Below, piece after piece: positions 1 through 7,321 of a DNA stretch of 64,000 nucleotides (positions are counted from its first letter, which is position 1; each line of letters starts with the position of its first letter). Position numbers and translations under genes: made by a program. Origin of the DNA: Marinilactibacillus sp036039175 (GTDB lineage Bacteria > Bacillota > Bacilli > Lactobacillales > Carnobacteriaceae_A); assembly GCF_036039175.1 (NCBI RefSeq), contig NZ_JAYXKP010000002.1, positions 62,001 through 126,000 of the forward strand. Reading direction: 5' to 3'. The notes beneath the pieces are model-generated. The model worked only from the letters and a program-made list of their open reading frames with translations. It was not told the DNA's origin and did no database searches.

Positions 1-222
1 ATCTCTTTTTTCAACAGGCACTTTCAAAATATTTTTGCCTCGAATGTCGATACTTCCTTCTGAAGGCTGGATGAACCCAGCGATTGTTCTGAGCGTAGTC
101 GTTTTCCCACAACCCGATGGTCCTAATAATGTGAAGAATTCTCCTTCTTCTACTTTGAAATGAACGTCGTCTACTGCGATAAAGTCATCATATTTAACTT
201 GCAAATTCTTGATTTCAATCAT
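1..222 (-). CDS. ABC transporter ATP-binding protein, N-terminal part (cut by window edge)
   Basis: Only the first 74 codons are in the window. The ATG at 222 starts MIEIKNLQVKYDDFIAVDDV, and the Walker A motif LGPSGCGKTT follows, then LRTIAGFIQPSEG as in Fe3+/spermidine/sugar-type importer ATPases (FbpC/PotA-like). It would energise uptake at the inner face of the membrane. It lies 80 bp behind the substrate-binding lipoprotein on the same strand, so the two probably form one importer; the permease would lie beyond the window. A strong hairpin sits between them, so the ATPase is probably made at a lower level. The substrate cannot be read from this fragment. Confidence 0.9.
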   Translation of the reverse strand, partial: MIEIKNLQVKYDDFIAVDDVHFKVEEGEFFTLLGPSGCGKTTTLRTIAGFIQPSEGSIDIRGKNILKVPVEKRD

Positions 223-249
223 GTTGCGGTCTCCTCATCCCTTAAAATG

Positions 250-284
250 GATAAAAAGCGAAATAGAAGCTATTCCGCTTTTTA
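250..284 (-). terminator. Hairpin with T run between lipoprotein gene and ATPase gene
   Basis: Arms of 14 nt (253-266 and 270-283) pair with one mismatch around a 3-nt loop, with A and T runs in the stem ends. On the minus strand it has the form of an intrinsic terminator. It sits inside a likely operon, so partial readthrough would give excess binding protein over ATPase. Confidence 0.7.
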
Positions 285-302
285 CCTATACGTTATCTTC
301 TG

Positions 303-1382
303 TTATGGCATTAACTCTAATTCAACTTTTTCCATCCAGCTGTTCAAGTTCTCCTGTACGAAGTTCCAGTCAATGTCCATTGGCGTAGTTGTATCTGCAA
401 TTTCAAGTAAACGTTCTGAAGCATTTTCTGCGGCTACCTCATTAACTGGTAATCCACCGAATTCTTCTATGAAAGCTGTTTGCATTTCCGCACTTCCGAA
501 CCAATCCACAAATTCTTCTGCTTTTGAATAATCGTGGTCGTCTCCTTTGTCCAAAATACCGATTTGTTCACGCATCGTAACGACGCCTTGTTCTGGATTT
601 ACTGGTACTCCAGTGAAGTCGTATTCTTCTTCTGCATTGCCTAAACCGCCTGAGAAATAAAATGTGACCGGTACCGTTCCGTCAGAAAAGTTTTGAAGTT
701 GATCTTCGCTCTCGGGTGTTGCGTATCCATTTGCCAGGAATGTTTCTACTTCGTCCCAGCCTTCTTGAGCGATTCCGAGGTCTCCACTTTCATCTACATA
801 TTGGAGAAGGATGCTTAAGATCGATTTCTGATTTGTACCACTTGTAAGGTTCTCAGGGATACGGTATTTATTTTGTAATGCTTCGTTTTTTCCTAAGTCT
901 TGCCAGTTTTCTGGTATATCGTCACCTTCAACGAATTCTGGATTATACATCATGAAAATTCTCTGTTCTACTAGAGGATGGAAGTATTGATCTCCAATAT
1001 TCGTTTCTGTAGGAATTTCACTGATCCAACTCGGTTCATATTGTACGAGTAGTTCTTCACTATTTAATTGGAAAAACATCGCTTCGTCCATTCCAAAAGC
1101 GACATCAGCTTGAGGTGAACTGGATTCTGCAAGTAATCGGTTAAAGATTTCTCCACCGCCTGCTTCAACGTACTGCATGTCGAATCCAGCTTCGGTTGCT
1201 TTCTCATCGATCCATTCTTGTCTACCATCAGCTAGAGAGTTTGAATAGACTAGCACTTTTCCACTTTCATCTGAATCATTTTCTGGTGACATGGAAGCAT
1301 CTGATCCTTCACCGGAAGCACAAGCTGCTAAGGTTAGTACGGATGTTGCTGACATTAATGTAAGTAACCATTTCTTATTCAC
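303..1382 (-). CDS. ABC transporter substrate-binding lipoprotein (Fe3+/AfuA-like family)
   Basis: 359 aa. The N-terminus has a lysine-rich start, a hydrophobic stretch and the lipobox LTLAAC, so Cys21 should be lipidated and the protein anchored outside the membrane. An acidic Ser/Asp/Glu linker follows, then a periplasmic-binding fold beginning VLVYSNSLADGRQEWIDE, which resembles ferric-iron or phosphonate-type binding proteins. The start is GTG at 1382, with AAGGAG upstream; the nearby ATG at 1390 is out of frame and closes at once. It is followed by the importer ATPase gene. The ligand is not certain: iron, a phosphonate or another small anion would all fit. Confidence 0.85.
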   Translation of the reverse strand: MNKKWLLTLMSATSVLTLAACASGEGSDASMSPENDSDESGKVLVYSNSLADGRQEWIDEKATEAGFDMQYVEAGGGEIFNRLLAESSSPQADVAFGMDEAMFFQLNSEELLVQYEPSWISEIPTETNIGDQYFHPLVEQRIFMMYNPEFVEGDDIPENWQDLGKNEALQNKYRIPENLTSGTNQKSILSILLQYVDESGDLGIAQEGWDEVETFLANGYATPESEDQLQNFSDGTVPVTFYFSGGLGNAEEEYDFTGVPVNPEQGVVTMREQIGILDKGDDHDYSKAEEFVDWFGSAEMQTAFIEEFGGLPVNEVAAENASERLLEIADTTTPMDIDWNFVQENLNSWMEKVELELMP

Positions 1383-1599
1383 GTATTCATTCTCCTTTTC
1401 TTCTCAAATCCTTGCTTCGTTTATCGTAACAGATTCTTTACTGACTTGATGTTTGATTTGTGTAAAGAACTGTAGGATTTATGTAAAAGATCGTTTGAAC
1501 TGGTAATATAATAGTCCTTTTTTAATGCTCTTTTCCGCTGAACTTGCACTTACTCTTGATCTAATCCTTTTATGTAGTCTATGTTTGAGCAGATAGTGA
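1383..1599. other. Intergenic region upstream of the lipoprotein gene
   Basis: About 215 bp between the lipoprotein start and the first recognisable 51-bp repeat. On the minus strand there are two TTTACA-like hexamers (around 1465-1490), but I could not pair either with a convincing -10 box. The repeated GTRTAAARGA-like stretches at 1459 and 1482 could be a regulator site. No gene is seen. Confidence 0.35.
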
Positions 1600-2250
1600 C
1601 TCTCGTTGCGTTCTGACTTCCTGAGAGGGACTATCTCACTGTTTCATTCCTTCTCGTTGTGCTCTGACTCCCTGAGAGGGACTATCTCACTGTTTCATTC
1701 CCTCTCACCACGCTCTGACTCCCTGAGAGGGACTATCTTGCTCTGTCAGTCACTCTCACCAAGCTCTGACTCCCTCAGAGGGACTATCTCACTGTTTCAT
1801 TCCCTCTCACCAAGCTCTGACTCCCTGAGAGGGACTATCTCACTGTTTCATTCCCTCTCGCCAAGCTTTGACTCCCTGAGAGGGACTATCTTGCTCTTTC
1901 ATTCCCTCTCACCAAGCTCTGACTCCCTGAGAGGGACTATCTTGCTCTTTCATTCCCTCTCACCACGCTCTGACTCCCTAAGAGGGACTATCTCACTGTT
2001 TCATTCCCTCTCACCTAGCTCTGACTCCCTGAGAGGGACTATCTCTCTGTTTCATTCCTTCTCACCAAGCTCTGACTCCCTGAGAGGGACTATCTTGCTC
2101 TTTCATTCCCTCTCACCAAGCTCTGACTCCCTAAGAGGGACTATCTCACTGTTTCATTCCCTCTCGCCAGGTTCTGACTCCTTGAGAGGGACTATCTTGC
2201 TCTTTCATTCCCTCTTGCTTGGCTTTTACTCCTTGAGAAGAAAATTGCGT
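1600..2250. repeat. 51-bp tandem hairpin repeat array 1 (12 units)
   Basis: The motif GACTAT recurs at 1629, 1680, 1731, 1782, 1833, 1884, 1935, 1986, 2037, 2088, 2139 and 2190, an exact 51-bp period. Each unit holds CCCTCTCA and TGAGAGGG, 8-bp arms around a loop of about 16 nt, followed by a 19-nt linker (GACTATCTCACTGTTTCAT, with variants). The edge units are degenerate. Because 51 is a multiple of three and the unit lacks stops, long repetitive reading frames arise that I do not regard as genes. The + strand is pyrimidine-rich. A related array lies at 27476-28130 in the same orientation. Confidence 0.95.
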
Positions 2251-2325
2251 TCCACTGGCTTCATACTAGGCTCAACCTCATTTTCCTCATCCTCAACTTT
2301 CAGACCGAACATAGTCCGCTAGACG

Positions 2326-2376
2326 CAAAAAGACCGAGTATGCTTGGCCTAGGCTTCGCGTACTCGGTCTTTATTT
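2326..2376 (-). terminator. Intrinsic terminator of the licT-bglP-GH1 operon
   Basis: AAAGACCGAGTA and TACTCGGTCTTT form a long stem just past the GH1 stop at 2387, with a T run on the minus strand. It separates the operon from the repeat array. Confidence 0.9.
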
Positions 2377-2386
2377 GACTATAGGT

Positions 2387-3820
2387 TTAAGCTTTTAAGC
2401 TTTCGCCGTTTGTTTCGATCACTTCTTTATACCAGTTGAAACTTTTCTTTTTGTAGCGGTCTAGTGAGCCAGATCCGTCGTCGTGGCGGTCTACATAGAT
2501 GAATCCGTAACGTTTAGCGAGTTGTGCAGTTGATGCACTGACTAAGTCGATACAGCCCCAAGTTGTGTAACCCATAACGTCTACGCCATCTTTAACGGCT
2601 TCTTTAACTTGAACTAAGTGGTCGTTCAAGTATTTGATGCGGTAATCATCGTTAACGGTTTTATTGCCGTTTTCGTCGGTGATCAATTCGTCTTTAGCAC
2701 CAAGTCCATTTTCAACGATGAATAATGGTAATTGGTATCTATCCCAGAAGTCGTTCAATACGATACGAAGACCTTTAGGATCGATTTGCCAGCCCCATTC
2801 TGAAGCTTCAAGGTACGGATTGTGCACGCCGCCAAGGATATTTCCTTCGCCTTTAACTTTTTTACTTTGATCCGCAGTGTCTGTTGAGCTCATGTAGTAG
2901 CTGAATGAAATGAAATCAACCGTATTTTTTAGTAATTCTAAGTCTTCATCTGTTACATCTAATTCGATGTTGTTATCAGCGAAGTAGCGTTTCATGTATC
3001 CAGGATACTCCCCGCGTACGTGAACGTCAGAGAAGAAATAGTTCTTTCTTTCAGATTCCATAACTGCAATGACATCATCTGGATTTGAAGTTAATGGATA
3101 TGTTGGCATAGCCAGAACCATACAACCAATTTCAGCTTCGGGCATGATTTCGTGTCCAATTTTTGTAGCCAAAGCACTAGCCACTAACTCGTGGTGAACC
3201 GCTTGGAACAAGTCTTTTTCTGAAAGTTCCTCAGGCGATGTTGAAATGCCTCCACTCATGAAAGGAGCGTGCAATACTGAGTTGATTTCATTGAATGTCA
3301 ACCAGTATTTAACTTTGCCTTTATAGCGGTTGAAGACTGTACGAACATAGTTTTCGTAGAATCCAATCATCTTACGGTTAACCCATCCATCATACTCTTT
3401 TGAAAGGTGTAGTGGTGTTTCGTAGTGTGATAAGGTAATTAGTGGCTCAATGCCGTGTTTATTTAATTCATCAAACAAGTCATCATAGAATTTCAGACCC
3501 GCTTCGTTTGGTTCACTTTCATCTCCATTAGGGAAGATACGTGTCCAAGCGATTGATGTACGGAATGTTTTGAAACCCATTTCCGCAAATAATTTGATAT
3601 CTTCTTTGTAGCGGTTGTAGAAGTCGATTCCGACTAGTTTCATGTTGTCTTCTGTAGGACCGTCAGTGATTTCTCCGAATCCGCCATTTGGTGTGACATC
3701 CTGTACAGATAAGCCTTTACCATCTTTATCGAAAGCACCCTCGAATTGGTTTGCCGCTGCTGCGCCGCCCCATAGGAATCCTTCTTTGAAGCCAGTGATT
3801 TTGTCTGTGTTGAAACTCAT
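2387..3820 (-). CDS. 6-phospho-beta-glucosidase, GH1
   Basis: 477 aa, the usual GH1 length. The enzyme would split phosphorylated aryl-beta-glucosides or cellobiose-6-phosphate in the cytoplasm, giving glucose-6-phosphate and the aglycone or sugar. Visible motifs are the N-terminal FLWGGAAAANQFEGA, the acid/base motif TFNEINS (Glu178) and the nucleophile motif VENGLG (Glu370). The ATG at 3820 is preceded by GGAGAGG; an in-frame upstream extension to 3982 would run into bglP and is rejected. The gene follows bglP after about 20 bp, so the PTS permease delivers its substrate. Expression is set by the LicT switches upstream. Confidence 0.93.
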   Translation of the reverse strand: MSFNTDKITGFKEGFLWGGAAAANQFEGAFDKDGKGLSVQDVTPNGGFGEITDGPTEDNMKLVGIDFYNRYKEDIKLFAEMGFKTFRTSIAWTRIFPNGDESEPNEAGLKFYDDLFDELNKHGIEPLITLSHYETPLHLSKEYDGWVNRKMIGFYENYVRTVFNRYKGKVKYWLTFNEINSVLHAPFMSGGISTSPEELSEKDLFQAVHHELVASALATKIGHEIMPEAEIGCMVLAMPTYPLTSNPDDVIAVMESERKNYFFSDVHVRGEYPGYMKRYFADNNIELDVTDEDLELLKNTVDFISFSYYMSSTDTADQSKKVKGEGNILGGVHNPYLEASEWGWQIDPKGLRIVLNDFWDRYQLPLFIVENGLGAKDELITDENGNKTVNDDYRIKYLNDHLVQVKEAVKDGVDVMGYTTWGCIDLVSASTAQLAKRYGFIYVDRHDDGSGSLDRYKKKSFNWYKEVIETNGESLKA

Positions 3821-3839
3821 GTACTTCTTCCTCTCCAAT

Positions 3840-5744
3840 TTAAGATATAACTGAAAGCAGTTGTTCTTTTTCGAAGATTTCGCCTTCGTTGTTGATTGGT
3901 ACAACATCAAGATAGTCAAATGTGTTGGTGATGATGACCATTGTTGCTGTGTTGTAACCAGCTTCTTCGATTGCAGCAACATCCGCTACGACAAGAAGAT
4001 CTCCAACTTCAACGCGATCTCCTACTGCCATTTTAGGTGAAAAGTGTTTCCCTTTCAACTCGACAGTATCGATACCGATGTGAATCAGTACTTCTACACC
4101 ACTATCTGCTTTGATACCGATAGCGTGATGAGAACTTGGAAATACTGTGATTTCTCCAGCTACTGGTGCAACGAATTGGTTGTTTGTAGGTTTGATCGCA
4201 ATCCCTTTACCCATGATTTCTCCAGCAAATGTTTCGTCTGGAACATCTTTAAGGGGAACGATTTGACCTGTTACAGTTGCGAAAATATCAGATGGTTTTT
4301 TGTTTTCATTATTTGCTTCTACAACTGCTGTTGCTTTTTCTTCTGGTTTATTTTCTACAGCTGCTGCTTTAACTGGTGCAGTAATCGTTTCTTCGAAACC
4401 TAGAACAAGCGTTAGTACGAACGCTGTAACGAACGCAATAACAATACCGATTAATAGATAAATCACGTTCCATGCATCTTGTGAATCGATGAATACAGGA
4501 ATCATTGGAAGGCCAGGGACTCCAGTACCGTAAGCACGAACCGACATAAAGACAACAAAGGCTCCACCTAATCCACCACCAGCCATTGCTGCATAAAATG
4601 GTTTTTTCAGTTTCAAGTTAACCCCGTACATTGCTGGCTCTGTAACCCCAAATGAAGCAGAGACTCCAGATGACGTTGCTAATTGTTTCATATTTTTATC
4701 TTTTGACTTGAAAGCTACTGCTAATGCTGAACCAGCTTGCGCAAGGTTGGCCATTAACATAACGGGAATAATGGTCGTATCAAATCCAAGAGTAGCTAAG
4801 TTTTCTACCACAAGAGGTAAGAATGCATAATGCATTCCGGTCATGATCAGTAGTGACATCGTTCCACCAAGAATCAATCCTGCAAATGGTCCAGTGTTCA
4901 TGAATAACCAGTTAACCCCACCGGATAGGGCATTACCAATATACGTTCCAAGGGGTCCAAGCACCACAAGTGTAATAGGAATCGTGATTACAAGGGAAAC
5001 TAATGGACTAAACATCATTGAAATGACGTTTGGCATCCAAGAACGGACCCATCTATCAATATAAGAAAGTAACCATACACCTAAAATAATTGGCACTACA
5101 GATGAACTGTAATTGATGTTTGGAAGATCAATTAAGCCAAATAAGCTTAAGGGTGTTGCATCTGTTCCAGCTGCATTCAGAATTGTCGGGTACATTAATC
5201 CACCCGCAACGGTTAATGCCAAGAACTCGCTTGTTTTGAATTTCTTCGCTGCTGATACTGCTAGTAAGAATGGTAAGAAATAAAAAACAATGTCTGAAAT
5301 TAAGAATAAGATCTGATAAATATCGCTTGTGTCTGACATTAAGCCTACTGCTACAAATAGTGCTAAGAATCCTTTAAGTAATCCCGTACCGGCAAGTGCT
5401 GGTAAGATTGGTGAGAAGATTCCAGAAACCACGTCCATTAATTTAGAAACGATGCCTTCGTTGTTGTTCGCTTCTGTTGGCTCATTTGAAGACGCGCCAC
5501 CCAATTCTTTTTCTAATTCTTCGTAGACATCTGACACACGGTTTCCAACGATGACCTGGAATTGGTCTCCTGAAAATTGTGCGCCCATGACGCCGTCTAC
5601 ATCTTTGATTTCATCTAGTTTAACTTGGTCCTTATCATTCAAGTTAAAGCGTAGACGTGTAACGCAATGCCAAACATTGTTGACATTTTCTTTTCCGCCT
5701 GTAAGTTCGAGAACTTTTTGAGCGATTTCTTTGTTTGAACTCAT
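3840..5744 (-). CDS. bglP: PTS beta-glucoside transporter EIIBCA
   Basis: 634 aa in the order EIIB-EIIC-EIIA. EIIB carries the phosphorylated Cys27 in VWHCVTRLRFNL. About ten hydrophobic segments between roughly residues 100 and 460 form EIIC. EIIA follows a Glu/Lys/Ala linker and carries the active His555 in VLIHIGIDTVEL. The protein imports and phosphorylates beta-glucosides at the expense of HPr-P. The ATG at 5744 has CAGGAGG upstream. It lies between licT and the GH1 gene on the same strand. The RAT/terminator element at 5803-5895 directly upstream implies LicT antitermination. The sugar could be salicin, arbutin, cellobiose or a relative. Confidence 0.95.
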   Translation of the reverse strand: MSSNKEIAQKVLELTGGKENVNNVWHCVTRLRFNLNDKDQVKLDEIKDVDGVMGAQFSGDQFQVIVGNRVSDVYEELEKELGGASSNEPTEANNNEGIVSKLMDVVSGIFSPILPALAGTGLLKGFLALFVAVGLMSDTSDIYQILFLISDIVFYFLPFLLAVSAAKKFKTSEFLALTVAGGLMYPTILNAAGTDATPLSLFGLIDLPNINYSSSVVPIILGVWLLSYIDRWVRSWMPNVISMMFSPLVSLVITIPITLVVLGPLGTYIGNALSGGVNWLFMNTGPFAGLILGGTMSLLIMTGMHYAFLPLVVENLATLGFDTTIIPVMLMANLAQAGSALAVAFKSKDKNMKQLATSSGVSASFGVTEPAMYGVNLKLKKPFYAAMAGGGLGGAFVVFMSVRAYGTGVPGLPMIPVFIDSQDAWNVIYLLIGIVIAFVTAFVLTLVLGFEETITAPVKAAAVENKPEEKATAVVEANNENKKPSDIFATVTGQIVPLKDVPDETFAGEIMGKGIAIKPTNNQFVAPVAGEITVFPSSHHAIGIKADSGVEVLIHIGIDTVELKGKHFSPKMAVGDRVEVGDLLVVADVAAIEEAGYNTATMVIITNTFDYLDVVPINNEGEIFEKEQLLSVIS

Positions 5745-5769
5745 TTGTTTCCTCCTGTTAATGGTTTTT

Positions 5770-5787
5770 ACTGCAGTTCGCTGCAGT
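5770..5787 (-). other. Short perfect hairpin in the bglP leader
   Basis: ACTGCAG and CTGCAGT enclose a 4-nt loop (TTCG on the + strand, CGAA in the mRNA). It lies between the LicT-controlled terminator and the bglP ribosome binding site. Without a T run it is not a terminator; it could stabilise or mark the 5' end of a processed bglP mRNA. Function is inferred only. Confidence 0.55.
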
Positions 5788-5802
5788 GAGGGTAAAATAC
5801 TG

Positions 5803-5869
5803 GTAAAAAAAATACCAAATATTTTCTTATATACAGGAAATAAGCCTATATATAAGAAAACATTTGGTA
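5803..5869 (-). terminator. LicT-controlled terminator upstream of bglP
   Basis: In the mRNA, TACCAAAT plus TTTTCTTATATA pairs with TATATAAGAAAA plus TATTTGGTA, followed by eight U. The 5' arm shares its first bases with the RAT sequence, so RAT folding and termination exclude each other. This is the standard layout of BglG/LicT switches. Confidence 0.93.
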
Positions 5870-5895
5870 ATGCCTGATCGAATCAGTGACAATCC
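5866..5895 (-). promoter_or_regulatory. RAT (ribonucleic antiterminator) site for LicT, licT-bglP gap
   Basis: A 30-nt element from GGATTGTCACTG to CAGGCATTACC on the minus strand, matching the BglG/LicT RAT consensus. It begins directly after the licT stop codon and overlaps the following terminator by its last bases. It differs at only one position from the RAT before licT. Confidence 0.93.
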
Positions 5896-6753
5896 TTAAG
5901 TGTTTTCTTTATCGATTCTATTGGTCACTCGGAAGATATGCAGCGTTAAGTAAAGCATTTCGTCAGAAGACAATTCCCAGCCTTCTTGCTTGTTTAAGAG
6001 TGTTGAAACTTTTTCAGCAGCTTCATAGGCACGTTGATACGTCGCCTTGACCGCTTCGATGACCGTCTTGTCGATACCTTCGTGATGCATCGCTTCTCCG
6101 TGGGTCTGTCTTATGATGAAATACCTTAAGTGCGTTAGGAAACGAACATAGTTGAGTGAATCTTCATCTAGTTCAACCTGGAAGTGATATTTAATGACTT
6201 CAAGGATTCGATTGATGAGCTTCGTCATTTTAACCGTGTTCTCTAATTTCCCTTCGTCATTTTGTGCGTTTACAAAATGATACGTAATAAAGGTTTCTTC
6301 GCTTTTAGGTAAGGTGATGTTTAGTCGTTTATTGATGGTTTCGATGGCTTTTAGCGCTGCCTGATATTCTTTAGGATAGAGTTTTTTAACTTCCCAACGC
6401 AGATTTTCAGTGTATTCTGCGCTTTCTTGGGTTCGTTTTAAAGCGTAGTTTAAATGATCTGCTAAAGTGATGTAATTCCGTGTACTAAATGTGATCTCTA
6501 AGTAAGTTTCTGCTTCTTTTGTAACGTCCGATACGACATCAATAATCTCTGGATCCATACTCGCAATCGTTTGCAACAAATCGATTTGGCCATGAGTAGG
6601 TTCTGCAATAAAGCGTCGGTCAATCATCTCTTCGTCGACTGGTTCGCCTTTAATAGCCCCGAATCCAATGCCTTTTCCAATGACGATCCATTCGATTCCT
6701 GTTGAATCTAGAACTAATGCAACGTTATTATTGAATTTTTTCAAAAATTCCAC
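5896..6753 (-). CDS. licT: Transcriptional antiterminator, BglG/LicT family
   Basis: 285 aa: an RNA-binding CAT domain (about residues 1-55, with FLKKFNNNVALVLD), then PRD1 and PRD2 with the conserved His motifs ADHLNYAL, RFLTHLRYF and YLTLHIFRV. When active it binds the RAT hairpins and prevents termination; PTS phosphorylation of the PRDs adjusts this to sugar supply. I place the start at GTG 6753, because AGGAGG lies 6 bp upstream and the product then begins in the family manner; the ATG at 6768 and the earlier ATG at 6801 lie before this site, the latter inside the terminator. licT itself is preceded by a RAT, so it autoregulates. Confidence 0.93.
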   Translation of the reverse strand: MEFLKKFNNNVALVLDSTGIEWIVIGKGIGFGAIKGEPVDEEMIDRRFIAEPTHGQIDLLQTIASMDPEIIDVVSDVTKEAETYLEITFSTRNYITLADHLNYALKRTQESAEYTENLRWEVKKLYPKEYQAALKAIETINKRLNITLPKSEETFITYHFVNAQNDEGKLENTVKMTKLINRILEVIKYHFQVELDEDSLNYVRFLTHLRYFIIRQTHGEAMHHEGIDKTVIEAVKATYQRAYEAAEKVSTLLNKQEGWELSSDEMLYLTLHIFRVTNRIDKENT

Positions 6754-6773
6754 AGGTACCCTCCTCATTTTGA

Positions 6774-6839
6774 ACAAAAAAATAACCCAAATTGAACACA
6801 TCGGTACCTACCGGTGATTTCAGATTTAGGTAATGCCTG
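6774..6839 (-). terminator. LicT-controlled terminator upstream of licT
   Basis: In the mRNA, ATTACCTAAAT pairs with ATTTGGGTTAT (one mismatch, one wobble), enclosing an inner stem around CGGTAGGTACCG, then seven U. The 5' arm begins inside the RAT. The stem sequence is unlike that of the bglP terminator although the RATs are nearly identical. Confidence 0.88.
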
Positions 6840-6858
6840 ATCGAATCAGTAACAATCC
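6829..6858 (-). promoter_or_regulatory. RAT site for LicT before licT
   Basis: A 30-nt element from GGATTGTTACTG to CAGGCATTACC on the minus strand, 29 of 30 bases identical to the RAT before bglP. It lies just downstream of the licT promoter, giving autogenous control. Confidence 0.92.
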
Positions 6859-6879
6859 TTCAATTAACTCACTTAAATA

Positions 6880-6908
6880 AATATAACATGAGATAAAAGC
6901 GCTGTAAA
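6880..6908 (-). promoter_or_regulatory. licT operon promoter with overlapping cre-like site
   Basis: On the minus strand TTTACA (-35), a 17-bp spacer and TATATT (-10). A cre-like palindrome, TTTACAGCGCTTTTAT, overlaps the -35 box and spacer, and matches the CcpA consensus at most positions. Carbon catabolite repression of the operon is a reasonable inference. Confidence 0.78.
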
Positions 6909-7212
6909 CCTTCTTTGGTCTATTTTGCTCATATTCGTATTAGATTATGTGAATTCTGGCTGAAACGCTTAACTTCTTCGTGCTTGAATTCTTCTATAGT
7001 ATTATCGGACACTTCAGTAAATCCTTAATACTTTCAAAAGCTTTCTTTGTAAACGATCAAATCATAGATCTTTCGCATTTGAATAACGCTTTGAGCATAC
7101 CTTGCGTTTTATAAGATTCCTTACCGGTTGTTTCTTAAATCAATGGGTTTTGCGTTCCGATTTTTCATTAATCGTCTGTTTCTTAAACCTTTTTTAAATA
7201 CCATAATTTCTT
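6909..7212. other. Intergenic stretch between licT and metal ATPase promoters
   Basis: About 300 bp of AT-rich DNA. I see no gene with a ribosome binding site, no convincing hairpin and no repeat. Confidence 0.5.
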
Positions 7213-7270
7213 TTGACAAATGAATGAGCATTCATGTATAATCCAACTATACATATGAGTGAGTATTCAT
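7213..7270 (+). promoter_or_regulatory. Promoter and two operator palindromes of the metal ATPase gene
   Basis: TTGACA (7213-7218), an 18-bp spacer and TATAAT (7237-7242). The spacer holds the perfect inverted repeat ATGAATG-AG-CATTCAT (7220-7235). A second, imperfect copy, ATGAGTGAGTATTCAT, lies at 7255-7270, about 35 bp downstream. Both resemble ArsR/SmtB operators. The repressor gene is just past the ATPase. Confidence 0.87.
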
Positions 7271-7321
7271 TTGATTAACATCACTTACTCTACCAACAAA
7301 TTTTAGAAAAGGATGATTCTC

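Noticed and set aside
1600..2250. CRISPR array
   Set aside because: The whole 51-bp unit is conserved and there are no unique spacers; no cas genes are near.
1606..2322. A 238-codon frame with 17-residue repeats on the + strand
   Set aside because: It is the 51-bp array read in one frame. No ribosome binding site fits its start, and differences between units change amino acids freely.
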